The notes beneath the pieces were generated by a model. The model was given only the letters and a program-made list of their open reading frames with translations, had not been told where the DNA came from and did no database searches. Position numbers and translations under genes: made by a program. A DNA stretch of 64,000 bases from Eudromia elegans (taxonomy: Eukaryota; Chordata; Aves; Tinamiformes; Tinamidae), in NCBI GenBank assembly GCA_003342815.1, contig PTEX01000055.1, positions 496,001-560,000 of the forward strand, read 5' to 3'. Position 1 is the stretch's first letter. Each line of letters starts with the position of its first letter. Shown here piece after piece: positions 26,301 through 39,531 of this stretch.

Positions 26301-29300
26301 AGCCAGGCACATGGAAATAACCCCTCGTACCACGTCACATACCCGCTCCCTTTGGAGTGCTTGAGAGGGCTGAAGCGCTGCAACTAGTCTATCATGGAAA
26401 TAACATCTGCTCAACATCTGCTCAAATCAAGGTGAATTACTGAGAGCTCTTTGATAAAAGCAGCTGGCATGGAACAGGCTGGGAAGGAATCAGTAACCTC
26501 TTCCTAGTATGCTGAAGTAATCTAAGCTATAGTGGTTGTTACTAGGGGACAATGATCTTTTTTTTTCAAGCAACAAACCAATGAGAAAGGTGCCAAGTGC
26601 AGTAAAAATTAAGTCACTTTATGATGAGATAATGATAACAGTATGGATGTAACTGTTACTGGTATAAAACACGTATGTTTTGTCTTGGCTACATCCACTG
26701 ACATAGTGACGCTTTGGTGCATTTTCCATCCCAAACTCTGTTTCAAGGAGCTCAAATCTGGCTGCAGAGCTTCACTGAGGTTTGAAAGCTGGAAAAGGAA
26801 TACTCCATCCAGCAGTAAACATTGATTTGTTCATATATAAATGCTGGGACATAAAAATACTGGATCTCGTCCTGAAGTCTTGATGTGGACAATGCCTTAT
26901 TGGCCTCCTGGAAAGTTGCAGTAAGGACTGAAGGTTAAGCTCATTGAAAGCTCACTGAAAGACCCAGACACTGTAACACTAAAATTTTGAGTACCCAGTG
27001 ACCTCCTGTGCTTGAGCTGAACACGAAGCATCATGTGGATAGAGTTGGGCATCTGTCCAGGGGACTTGCAGACCTCAGCCAGGTTGTTAATAAGGCAGGA
27101 AAGCAGGAACACTGTCTCCCAAAGGAAATGACGCAGGCCAGAAGACTCCTATTTCTGCGGAGGATCAGTTCCTTTTCTCCTCAGCAAAGTCTAGAATCTG
27201 TGAAAAGACAGTGCTCGCTCATAAGGTGAGTCTGAGGGAGATTCTGGAAGAACTTGGGTCAAAAAAAAAAGAGGGTAATTTGAAAAATTTTTAAAGTTTC
27301 TTATACGGATATCTGAAATGCCAGGAAAAAATTAAAAAAAAATCCATTTCATGGGCATTGCTGCAAACAGAGGAAGCAACTGTGCCATTGTCATTTCTTT
27401 GCAACTGAATATAGCAAAAACGACAACAGTGGCTGATTTTAGAGACAGGTGCTACTGAAGATGGAATCCTTGACAATCAATGCCTTTGGGCATCTGCACA
27501 GCCAGAAATCAGATGTATGCCCAAATACATAAATGTGGAAACCCTAATCACATAAATATTAGAAAAGCTAATTGCAGGCTGAGGAAATAAATACCCTGGA
27601 ATCACTTTGAATGGAATCTGTTTCTCCCGGAGGGAAAGGGAGTCCTCCCAGCAAAAAAGGAAGGATTTCTACTCTGGAACACCTGCATTCTACTTGAATG
27701 ATCTCTATAATGCATTTCATGGTAAACGATAAATTATATCCACTTGAGCAGAGTGCCCTAAGCAATTGATCTTTTCCAAGGCAGACTGAAATCCTTGAAA
27801 TGAAAGACAGCACATGTGGTGCATGAAAATAATTACACTGTTGCCTGATTTCATTCCAGAGGAAAGCTCCTCGTAGCTGGGACTGCACTGTATGTGTTGC
27901 AAAACACAGATAATTTGTGGGACTTTTTATTTCATGGTGAACAGACTTTTACAGTAAGAAAGTTCATGAATCTTTGAAGCAGCCCAGGGATACATCTTTC
28001 TCTTCAGCAGAGACAGCATAAATCCTAAAATTCAGTACAAATCACATGGCAGTTAACATAAAGCAGCTCCAAAAACTTTCCTGAAATGCACTGTTCCTAA
28101 AAAAAGGCTGCAAAAATGTTCCTACGGGTAGGTGATAAACCTAGGTAATATTCAACTTCATTTCTATGACAAAGGTTTGAGATTTCTGGAGGATACAGTT
28201 TTGTCCTACGTGGGGATACAGCAGCATTAGTGAAGTAGGAAGGATGGATATCTCCATTCCTGGTGACCCCAGGGGAGGAAGTGCTTTTATCCTCAGAGAA
28301 AGTCTATCCCTTCCTCTGCCTATGAAAGCTCTGCAGTCCTAGGGCAGCACACGGGGGACAAGGTCTTGTTTCTGTCTGTGGATGAAATCTAGAGTTCCTC
28401 TGCACCCTCCTCCTTCCATGGGACATTACTCCCCTATGCTTTGCCCTCCTGGTTCTCAAAACAGCCTGATTAGAGAAGCTGCCCGTAACCGTATTTTGTG
28501 TAGTAACAATGCTGCCAGATGTCTTCTGCTGGCACTGGCAACCGTGCCTGATGAGCTCTAATAACAGAATCAACTTGCCAGGCAATCAGGCACTTAATTG
28601 CTGTAAGTTGTTCTTGGCAGACAGGAGAAATGCTCATCTCCGTACATGCAAAATGCCAGTTACAGGGTCAGCTCCACCTTTCTGAACCAGCTGCAGCCTA
28701 TTTTGCACTTTCCAAGTGGTCACTTTTGAGCTGAGCTGGAGCAAGGATCCTGAGCAGGTCGGCTCCAAGCTTTGTAGGCTGGAAGAGAGAGGGACAGGAA
28801 TGGGGAGAGGGACTCCAGTTCTCAGTTCACAGGTGATCTATGGCAGCATCATTCCGCTGACCACAAGTGGGCCAGCAGAATAACAAGGATGTTATTCTCT
28901 GTCATATTCCAGTCCATGTTTTTTGGAGTTATCTAACAAAGTGCTACAGGAATTAAGGCATTTTGTCTTTGGCGTCATCGGAGTCATCAAGAAATTATAG
29001 TGCAGTGGGACAAACATAGGAGGAGCCTAAAGCTGTTTTTCTTCTAGACTAGGGAAAAGCTGAAATGCTTTCACAAAGCAGAATTAAGTCACAACTTCTG
29101 TCTTCAAATCATTCTCTTCTCTCTCTCTCACTGCCTCAGGAACTATCCTGTCAAGAATACTTTTGGAATCACTGTATTCCTGAAAAACATTTTCATCATC
29201 AAACTAGTATATGCACATGAAATAAAAGCTGTCATAAACATTTTCAAACAAGCTCTCCACTGTTTGTGTATCTGGCTGTGGGAGAAGGATCTGCTTTATA

Positions 29301-31467
29301 TTTCACAAGGTTTAAACACTTTTTTTTGATCTTTGACTGAAAAATGCAGAGCACTTGAAGACTAGAAAAGCAAATGGCACTACAGGCAGCCGGACACAGT
29401 GTAAAAACACCTGACACAAAATGATGCTTTTTTTTAAGGAAAAAGAAAAAAATATATTTTAGGTCAAAAATTCTCTTCTGACAAAAGGCAAGGGACTTTG
29501 CAGAAGCACATCAATATCACACAACCTTGTCTTTGAGTCCAAGATGGAATTTTTGCTGGAGAAACTCAGAATAGCCAGATAATAGCACAGTGTCCTGTCT
29601 AAACAGCATGCTGTCCTGTCATGTCCTGTTCCCCTTCTTGAGATGAGCATGAGGACAGTAATCATTACAGAAAAATTCTTACACTCTTTTATGACTTTTT
29701 ATTAAAAGTTTCAGCCTCATGTTTTCAACTTTACTACTACAGGAATAAATTAAAAACTCCTAGGTTTCCCCAGGACAAGATTATATCCAATGTACTATGT
29801 GAGCCACTGTCTCTAAGGAAGGTCCCGGTTTTCCATCACAGTTACGCGGAGTGGCAAGGACCCAGCATGTTCACATTTGCTCACAATTGTCCTTTGAAGC
29901 AGAAATTTGAATCTTGAGACACCAATTTCCTTAGCAAACGTGCACACACTTGGCTAACACTGCTGGAAGTATGTTTCCAGTCTCAGCATGACTGTGTCAT
30001 CTTCATTTATCTCATATTCCTTGATCAAGTTACTCCTCGATAGCCTGTAGGGGAATTGAGGCCTCACCTACTGCCTGTCAAGCTGTTGACAGCAAAACAA
30101 GATCTATTTCCTCTGGGTTTATTGGTGTTTTGGTTGGATTTGTTTTAAGGGTCACATATCAATCAAACTGCTAGCCTTGACCATGACGTTCCAACTATTC
30201 AGTGCAATAAATTAAACCTCTGCTGGGGCAGATGGCCTCACACTGCAGTTGTATTCTTCCTGCCAAAACAAGAAAATGAACCCTGTTGAGGGTATATTAT
30301 GGTCATTAAAAAAAAAAAAAAGTTTGTCATTTGACTTTCAAAATGGCTAAACTATTTTGGAAAGAAAACACAGGCTCATCTGCCCCTCAAGTGCTGTTAA
30401 AAAATATCATCCCTGCCTGGACTTCTGAGAGGGTTCATGGAAAATAGAGATGTTCAGAGCGAATGGTGACATGGCATTGTAGCCCAAGTCTTTGGAGAAC
30501 TGTCAGTACAGCATTGGTGAGAGTACAGCATGTGTAAACTTGGTCTCAAGCACATGATGACATTAGTGCAGATCAACAGGTCCTCTGAGTGGGCTGAACT
30601 GTACATATTGCTGTGGGAGTGCTAATGTTTAGCTAAGACACCTTCTACCTTGAAGACTGCCTTGAAGTAATGTGTTAAAACTCATTACTTTGTCTGCCGT
30701 GCTCTAAGAGCCCCTGCATGGGCATTCACCATCACTCAGCTGACACTCATACGCTTTCTTGTGCAGAGGGGCTGTTGATAAAAGATTAATTTAGTCATTT
30801 TTTTCCAAGCATTCACTGAAGAAGGAAATAAACCACAAATAACCTGGTTGATTTGTTGCTGGTGTTATTATCACTGTTTTTATTGTCATAATTGTTATTT
30901 TTTTCTGCCAAGGAAGAAGGAGGTTTTATCATTTCATGCATTGATATTTGCTCTAGAGAGCATAGTGTCTAGAAGAAAAAGGTTGAAAGAAGTGAACTTA
31001 TTGGACAGGCAGATGCAAGCGTATGACGGCAGCCAGGTGTGACACAGTATGATGGTGGTCAAGTTTGTGGAGACCAGCAAGGGAGCTACCTACAAGGGGC
31101 TGAGCTAGTCATAAGGAGAGGTGATGGGAGAGTGAGGTCTCTGAGATTTGCATTAGTAAGCCATTACTGATGTGGTCTCTTCCCAAGGTGATGAATGCCA
31201 GTTTTGAAGTGAGAAAAAGTTGAAGTTCCTCTTCCAATTCAAACAAAATTAACTGAGCCAAAAATTTTCAAATGATAATGTTAGACCTTCTTAAGTTAAT
31301 ATCCTTGTATGAAAAAAAAAAGACACTGGGTTTATAAAAATAAACCCAGACCATTTCTTATATATCATCCCTTCCTTAACTGTCAGCATAGTTGCAGTGT
31401 GCCATCCACTGAGACACTGTCTTAGAGAAATTACTGGAAGCATCGAGAAGCACAATATGCTTGCATT
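23346..31467. other. unassigned sequence
   Basis: About 8 kb with no recognised element. It contains a near-perfect palindrome at 24,473-24,494, a double aacatctgctc unit near 26,397-26,418 and a poly(A) run of about 14 at 30,308-30,321. Frames are 106 codons or shorter and no protein family is recognised. Confidence 0.5.
24473..24494. repeat. perfect inverted repeat, 10-bp arms
   Basis: aatggatgag (24,473-24,482) and ctcatccatt (24,485-24,494) are exact reverse complements around a two-base centre. It could extrude as a small cruciform. No flanking element or target-site pattern identifies it. Confidence 0.8.
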
Positions 31468-31515
31468 AAAAAAAAAAAAAAAAGAAAAAATAGGAAAAAT
31501 AATAATAAAAAAAGA
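31468..31515. repeat. poly(A) / A-rich simple repeat
   Basis: A run of 16 A followed by A-rich sequence with AATAATAA units. I see no coding sequence upstream that would mark it as the tail of a processed pseudogene. Confidence 0.75.
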
Positions 31516-34500
31516 ACTTGCTGGTTCTTTTGTCTACGTTTAGTATAATCAGTGCTTTATAAAGGAGTAGTGGGCTTGATCCCATCACAGACCAAGAGAG
31601 GAGGCCGCTGTTTTCAGTTGGCCCATTAGAGACTCCCCTGAAGTTCACAGGAGTTTTCCATAGAGGTTTCTCATTGTTTGATGGAGCTCAAGTGAGAGGA
31701 GAGTTGCACAGAAAATGAACTTTTCCTATACATTGAAAAGGGTAGAGGGGAGTGGGATGTTATGCCTCAATACTTCTTTGGTTCCTTTTACTTAGCAGAT
31801 CCTGAGTTCAGAGCCAAGGGTTTTTCCAGCACTTCAAGTGCCTAAAGCAGTGCCCAAAAACACAAAACCAAAGGATATGAGGTAAAAAGAGATCAGCTTT
31901 ACATTTCTGTAATTCTTTCCGGATGGAGTGCTTGCTTATTTATTTAGAGAAAAGGCTGCCTTTGTTTAGCTTCCCATATGACCATTCTCTGCTCAGTCTT
32001 ATCTATGAGTGCTCAGTCTTATCTATATTACTGATTCATAGAGTGGGTCAAAAGGTGAAGAGAAACATTGCAGTAACTTTTTCATAACCCTTTGGTAAAG
32101 TCTGTTTTCTTTAGACTCTCCATTTGTGTTTATAATCAGAAGGCAGTATCCTATCTTTCCCATCTTTCCCACTTTCCACCATTTTTTTCTCTTTAAATGA
32201 GAACTTCACTGAGTTTTCAGCTCCTGTTAAGTTTGCACCAAGGTCCTTCTCTTCCTGCCTTTCTTGTCTTGTGCACTCACCCAGTCTTGCTCAGGTCTCT
32301 CCTCGGCTGATGACAGATGACTCCATGGCCTCTACGGGGTGTCCATCGGTGCCCAGGGAGGGCTGCTGCCCTGCACAGGGGCTGCTGGGGCTCCCAACTG
32401 AGCATGAGGGAGGGGTGTTTCCTAAGAACCTCCAAGCACAAAATCGTGATTCGCGCCTGCTTGAGATGACGTATTCCGATAGTCCTGAAATCCTTCTCCA
32501 TTTGGCAGGAAGGGGGTTTATATTTAACAGCAGAGCCTCTCAAACGAAGTTCTTGGGAAAGATACCAGAGGGTGCCAGAAGTGCCCTTGCCTCCATTCCT
32601 CTCCAATCCCAACAAGGGCTCCTCCAGCAGGCCTTGCACTCTGCACAGCTGCCAGGAACAAGCCCTTTGCTGTCCCATCCACACCCAGTGGTGCACATCT
32701 GTTTGCTGCATGGGACTGACCCCAAGCTCTTCTTCTTACAACTCTAAATCTTTTCTAATGACATAGACAGTCTGCCTGGTGACCAGGTCACTCACAACTT
32801 CCCAGACTCCTGAATTCCCTTCCAAACCATTACTTTTCAGAAAATCTTGAGCAAGAATTTTAACATGGGTTTACATTATCAAAGCTAAGCATTCAGTATC
32901 ATAAAACATAGTTTTATGTTTTAAAATTTTTTAAAGTTTTTAAACTGAGACATAATCATATGTCTCAGTGTTTTGATAATGGCTTTAAACAGGCACATAG
33001 GTATTACGTTGAGGAAAAGATTTTTAACATTGGCCTAACAGGACATTTTTGTTTATTGTTCAGACATTAAGAGTTCATCTTGATCATACAGAAGTGTATC
33101 TGTTGCAACAAATGCTTACTAAATGGAGAGACAAAAAATCACAAAAAGTATGTTTTCTAGATTTTTTTTTCATTTGATCAACTAACAAGCATGTGCAGAT
33201 GCCTAGGAGATGAATCTGAAAAGTCTAGGCAAAGCAAATCTGTGCAAAAAAATGAAAACAACCTTTGCTTTTACCATTATGTATAACCGTATCACCTTAA
33301 AGTTAGCAGCAGCAAACTTTTCTACTTCTCATCTGCTAAAATCCAGTTTTAATCCTGCAATAGTGTACTGTGGAAAATCTGGGGTCAGGGAGTCTGTGCT
33401 TTTTTCTTAATTCATTTGCTTTTTATCCATAGAGGAAATGTTTCTGTTTCTACAGTATGTCCATTTTCAGTGGCTTGTTTTTCATCATCAAAGGAAAAAA
33501 AGAAAGAAAAAAAAAAAGGCAGTAGATTTTTTTCTTCAGACCTAATGTCTGACTCAGAGTCAGGAAGAGTGTAATGCACCTTGTTCCAAATGGCATCAGT
33601 GTTGTGTCTTTCCAGACAGTATTTTTCTCTTAGCCAGTTACAGGAAAAATAAAATTACAATTAAAAATCAATGATTTTTATGTTCTCCATGTATAACTGC
33701 TCACTTTAAGCTACAAAGAAACCTCCTACCAAGCTGACTCTCTCTGACTCTTAGCTATTATTTTTCAGAGTAAGTTCATGACAACTGAATCGTTTCTTGT
33801 AAACAGTCTTGGTCAAGTCTTCCTCATTTCAGGCTTAATTCAAAAAATGGAGTTAATTGAAATTGCAGAAAATCTTACATTAAGCACACTTTTAAGTGTC
33901 TTTCTGGAGTGAAACCTAAGATCATTTCTAATGAGAAAATATTTATGAACAGAAACTGATTTAGGAGAATCTTTCTCAAGTGCTACCTTCATAGAAAGAA
34001 TCATTTCTTAATATAATCTCAGCCAGAACGTAGATAGAAGATACTGCATATGTATACTGTACATGCTGGTTGCCATCAAGATTAACTTTTTTTTTTTTCC
34101 TCCTGAAGAAAGAGTAAAAAGATTGGCCAAGCTCTAATTAACAGATGAAGTTAAAGACCATGAGAGGTCATTGAACAGAAAACAACGGTTTCATCCCTTT
34201 GATCATCAGCTTCGTCTTCACTACCATTACTCTCTCAATCAGGAGGAACATGAGCTGATTGTCTAATCTGTTGCAGAGGTCTCGTATCTGAATGCCAAAA
34301 CCTCTGGAGCTCCTTTGAAAGATGATATGAACAGCTAGTAAAGTCTTTCAAAAATTTATGCAAAAAGATTCAACCAGATGAATTAGAGTCTGGCAGTGGC
34401 TGGGCCATACACTCTAAGGGGAGTCGGTTGACTCTAGTGCATTATTATAAAAGGCAGAAAAGTAGGTCAGAAATCTTCACAAGGCCTCCTGGCTTTCCTC

Positions 34501-35467
34501 GTCAGCTCTTAGGTATATGTCAGCTATTGCTTGCTAGAGACAACACGTAGCAGGTTCTACAGATCCCCAGATCCCTCTCCTCTGTTTTGAAATAAAGGGA
34601 TGACTTTCCCTTGGGTAAAGGGCAAGAGTTGCAATATTAAAAACTAAACAAGATAGTTGCAATCTCAGTGCTTTAACCCATTAAGAATGGTTTCAGAAAC
34701 CATATATGTTATAACAATCTAAACAAAACTGACTGAAATAAAAGCGGACGGTGCCCTTATTCTTAACTTTGCTGGACATTTTCAGTTGCCTACACTGAGA
34801 TAGCTTTATAACATGGCAGAGAGGAAGAATGCCATGACGGTAAATTCAAAGGCACTATTATTTGAGGGTGAGTAGAAATGGTTTAATCCATCTTCACCTC
34901 TTTGTGACTACCTGTCTCTGAGTCCATAGGGGTATCTTGATATGCCTTGGAGGTATGATCTGCCTCCAAGTCTTAAGGTGACCGGCATTAGTGTGCAAAG
35001 TGGAAAATCCTTAACTTGGGATCAGGCTTGAAGAGGCAGTCAGCTACAACCTGTTTGTTGCGTGTCACCCACAGCCTCCTCAGGTGGGATTTTTGACCTC
35101 TTCTGTCATACAGATGGTTTCTACTCATAGCACAGAAAACCAGCAAATCCAGGGCAGAGTGTCAATGCACATCATCAGCACAGACCCTGGTTAATGGTAT
35201 TTGTAGTTAAGAACAGAAGAAATAAAACTTTATCTGCTGCATATGTCCTGCTGCTAAAATATTTGCACAGCACCGTGTATGTGTTCATAAAAATGATCAT
35301 CTGAATGCCTACACATTTCCCAAACCATCACATAAATTCCAAAATGCTGTAGAAACATACCTCGTACAGCACTTGTGGGTGACAGTGAAATTCTTCTGCT
35401 AACAATTGGCCTGTTGTTTCCTGAGTAACAAATGTATGCCAGAGAGAAATAGCAAAAAGAAAAAGAA

Positions 35468-35487
35468 AAGAGAGAGAGAGAGAGAGA
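35468..35487. repeat. (AG)n microsatellite
   Basis: About ten AG units following an AAAAG-rich stretch. It is a simple purine repeat. Confidence 0.85.
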
Positions 35488-35907
35488 TGTTAGAAAGACC
35501 TATAAGCAAAGGGACTAAAAAACCCCCATAAATACAGGAGGTCAAGTTAGCAACTTCAGTAACTCTATTGATAGGAATATAATTGGAAAAGAAGTGAAAT
35601 TTAACCCAATAAATCACATTGTCAGGTAGTATTTATTTTTTACTGGAATGTATTTGATGACTACAGAATGGTTCCTTGAACGGTTAATTATGACTGTACG
35701 TTTCCATTTACAAGGATTTGGTCCCTTGGTTATATTCCTACTCACAGATGCAGCCAAATGTTCAGCTTTTACTTTGAATTGTAGGCTTGGATGAAACCTC
35801 TGACTAAAGCTGGATTTAGTCCAAGAACTCCAAGAACATTAATGTTAAAAGGGCTCTATCCTCAACATGGATTATAACCTTACACCTTAAAGCTACTAAA
35901 CAAGAGC

Positions 35908-35934
35908 TGGTTTTGTTTTTTGAAAACAAAACCA
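35908..35934. repeat. perfect hairpin, 12-bp arms
   Basis: tggttttgtttt (35,908-35,919) and aaaacaaaacca (35,923-35,934) are exact reverse complements with a three-base loop. A related accaagtcacaat / accaagccataat pair and a TTTTGATAA / TTATCAAAA inverted pair (35,943-35,951 and 35,993-36,001) lie within 100 bases, so this may be the remains of a small element with terminal inverted repeats. I cannot name a family. Confidence 0.75.
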
Positions 35935-36379
35935 AGTCACAATTTTGATAATGGTTTCAGTAAGAACACTGGAACAACCTTTCTGGTAAAAGTTATCAAA
36001 ACCAAGCCATAATCACTCTGCTTTGTCAATCTTAAAACAAAACTGCTTTTGACTCCTTTAAATAAAATTTTCCCTGCAAAAATAGATGAGAAGTTTGTTC
36101 CTCTCTAGAAATACAATTTTCTGTAGACTGGCAAGAATATTCTCCATTCTGTAAACATTATCTGATGTACGTTACTACCAAGACCGGTTCCATTAAAGCC
36201 CAGAAAACTCCACATGGTCATGCTCACAGCTTTTGTTAAATTTGTATGTGTGGTACACAGTTGTTTTTTCTGAAGAAATAGTTGAGATATATTTCAAATT
36301 TGGCCTAGCTGTTCAATGAACAACAGAAAATTCCTGTTTCAAAAAATTCCCATTTGGATTAAAAAAAAGAGAAATATCC

Positions 36380-36399
36380 TTTTTTTTTTTTTTTTTTTT
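36380..36399. repeat. poly(T) run
   Basis: Twenty consecutive T. It is a homopolymer likely to be length-variable and hard to sequence. Confidence 0.9.
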
Positions 36400-39106
36400 C
36401 TCTCAGTCAGAAAAACAGAGGATGCAAAATGGCCTCGTTTGCATAGAGCTTCACATGAACATGGATTACTTCTCTGGCACAACATAGTCCGCACAATCCA
36501 GGTTTTCTTTTTATAGTTGTTATTTGTGCTTTCACAGAAGAAATGTGAACAAAATAATAGCACTAAATTTCTATGGATCCCAAGAAAACACACAATACCT
36601 TACTGGATAAATATCTGCACCCTGTTTCAATGCCTTACAAGGCTGCATTTGTATTTGTTATTCTTCTCATCCACACCTCTCCTGCTATCTCTGAGCCAAC
36701 ATGTGGCTGATATGTGCAGGTGACCAAGCACCAAAAAGGTACCACTGAGGCAAAGCCAAGCTGTCATGACCGTGTGACATGCTGGTATGGCTAAAAAGGA
36801 GCCACTGGCTCCATGTGCTCAGCCCTCTCTTTTTTTTTTGCCATATCTAGCTTGACAGACCTTCTCCTGGGCCACCGAGTACTCACATTTTTCAATTTAT
36901 ATTTTTGTACCTGCTTTCTCAAAGTTACATATGCACAATTGTAACATGGATCACTCCCAAGATAAAAACTTGACAAACTGTGGACAAAACAACAACAAAG
37001 GAGGAGTGCTACTTAACGACTTAATAGAATAAAATCACAGGCTCAGTTTAGTTTTATGGTCCTGGTTTGTTATATGTCTGGACGGCATATTGAGTCCATT
37101 TACAAACTGTTTCACATGCCTGAAAAAAAGGAAACAATTTATTATAGATATCTTTTTTTTAAAAAAAAAATACACTTATTTTTCATAATAATACTAATGT
37201 TGAGCCACAAATGATTATGCCAATTTTATATAGCATTCCCACATTTTATTTGGATAACATGTAAGAGTCACAACAGGAATTTATAAAATTTACACAGATG
37301 TTAGCAATGCAAAACCAACAACTACATCACTTTCCACCCCAGAGAATCCCTAATTATGAGCAGAGGAGCAATCAGCTGGTCCGGGTCACTTAGGAAGACA
37401 GGCAAATTCTAAGAACTGTCTCATTTCTACATTTCTCTTTCACCGGAGCCATCTCTCCAGGAATAGCAGTGCAAGGAGCCAGGATTACTCTCAAAGAACT
37501 ATGTCTAACAACTAGACATCTGTGAAGAACATTCCTCAGTAGTTGAGAACTATCTCACTTTTGGAGCTTCCTTTTTGGCCATGGCAGACCACAAGATGTT
37601 AGCACATCACCCTCAAGGATGAGTTGCACCAGTTGAGCAGCACTACCAAAGGGATGAAGTCCCCAGGGGGGACTGTAGTCAGAAGAACACAGAAAGGTGA
37701 TAGTGATGGGTAAAGTCCCCATAAAACTGGCAGCATCTTGTGTGCATCGCTGCTGTGGTCTGCAGCTGAGTCCTTCCATCAGGAGGGTTTGGGAGAGCTG
37801 AGAGAGGAATGTCAAAAGAAGGAATGTAGTAGAAGGGAGGAGAAAGCAATGGCTGGCTGGAGGAGTCAGAAGAGGACAAGGTAAAATACAGTGGATAGAG
37901 TACAAATGAGAGAAAAAAACACTTCTCCACTTTGAGGCTGGGAGAGGAAGAATGTTTGCAAAATCTTTCCTTCCCCTCACACAAAGGAAGAGGTCTAATG
38001 GCACTAGGCCCATGGCTCTCAGCCCTTGTGCTTGGGGAAATCAATTTTCCTTCCTCTGACATTAGCTGCAGCTGACATTTGGATACACCCTATATGCCTG
38101 GGGACATTCTTAGAAGCTTCTGCTACTTTTGGTTATTGCTCTCATGTTTTATGGAGCTGAAAGAGTGGAAATACCAGGTTTAGCATCTAGAGGATATGGT
38201 GAGAATTGTGAGAGTTGACAGATCAAGGATCTTCAGTTATACAGAAGCAAGCACGAGTTCCAGTTTACCAGCAGGACACGTGCAGTCCTGAAGGTATTAT
38301 TCAATGAGCATCTCTTATCTACCAGTCCAGGCAAGAAGTCCAGGAAAAGACATTAAAGGTGTTTTCTGCATGGCCTTCTCTGTTGAACAAAGTGGACTGT
38401 GGTCAGTGACAAGCTGGGAGTCCGCTCCTCAGCTGGGATGCAAATATAATGATATGAAATAACGTTACGAAAGTAACAACTTGTTTTGTTCCTGTTGGAT
38501 CCTCTGAAGTTCTTTGAGAGAAGTCAGACATCACAAGGAAGCATAAATGCAACTCTTCTTGTATCTCATATCATGGGATTAGCCAGCGGTCTGTGTTTTA
38601 CCAGGCCTGTATGCTATTGCAATGGGCCACTTGGTATTTTGGCAACTCACTGCCATTGCTCTATCAAGTGAGAACACCTAAGAACAATAATATTCATATT
38701 CACCCTGTGAAAACATGCTCTTTTGCTGCTTTCTACATCTACCATGCAGATGTCCTGACTCTTCTGTACAATGGAAGGTTTGGTGCATTGCTCCCTTCCA
38801 GATCCTCTGCAGAGAGACCAGATGTTTTCAGCCCACTTTTCAGTCTGAGACTCAAAAAGGAGAAGGCAAGATAAAAGTAATGTCAGTTGCTTTTAAACAG
38901 TTTAGGTCAGATCTTTAGCACAGGGAAGCTGAAAGCTCATCCTCTCCTCTCACTGCTGCTTGAAGGACTTGGAGAGCTGGCAAAACTAGCACTCCCTTCA
39001 GTCAGAAAGTCCTAAGACTATGTATATACTGATGACCCCCAGAGAGGATACAGCTTCAGGAGAGAAAACCATTAGCCTGTAGCTGTAAAGACGTGATGTC
39101 ACCAAT

Positions 39107-39531
39107 AGGGCTTTGTTGCAGTCCAGGAAGACCTAGAGCCAGGAATATTCTTTGTTATACTCAGGGTAAGATTAAGACACAAATGATGACAAATGCCACT
39201 GATCAAGGAAATTTATTGAGCACTTACACAAGCAAAATATTCATGTGTTGTGTTAAGAAAATAGTGATAGGAGAGGGAGGGAAAGACAGGAAAGAAGGAA
39301 ATCTAGCAAGCAGTCGGGATAAGATTGCAAGAGATCACCACCATGGATTCGTGGTGTCCCATTGGTCCGTAGTCATCGTGATGTCCATAGTCGGTGGGAA
39401 GGAGCCTATAGATCACCATCTATTATTTGATTGCCCAGTCTTTTATAGGGTGTCCGGGAAGATCATTTCCTGGACAATGGCATTCCTGCGTTCCTGCCTT
39501 GGCAGGTTGGGTTGGTATGCCACCTCCAACA
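39107..39531 (-). mobile_element. probable endogenous retrovirus LTR
   Basis: Read on the minus strand, the segment has the order expected of an LTR. A possible TG start at about 39,531 is followed by a TATAAAAG box (39,440-39,447) and, about 230 bases downstream, an AATAAA polyadenylation signal (39,212-39,217) in the context 'caataaatttccttgatcagt', a common R/U5 arrangement. Just beyond the end is TGGTGACATCACG (39,092-39,104), which resembles a primer-binding site beginning TGG. That would make this a 5' LTR or the remains of one. I recognise no gag, pol or env sequence beside it. Ends and target-site duplication are not resolved, and the family is unassigned. Confidence 0.6.

Larger units (their letters stand above)
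31516..39090. other. unassigned sequence with simple repeats
   Basis: About 7.5 kb without a recognised gene or transposon. It holds a duplicated gctcagtcttatctat unit (31,991-32,006 and 32,011-32,026), a moderately GC-rich stretch at 32,270-32,720 open on both strands, small hairpins at 32,945-32,968, 34,946-34,970 and 35,908-35,934, a GA run at 35,468-35,487 and a T20 run at 36,380-36,399. Confidence 0.5.
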
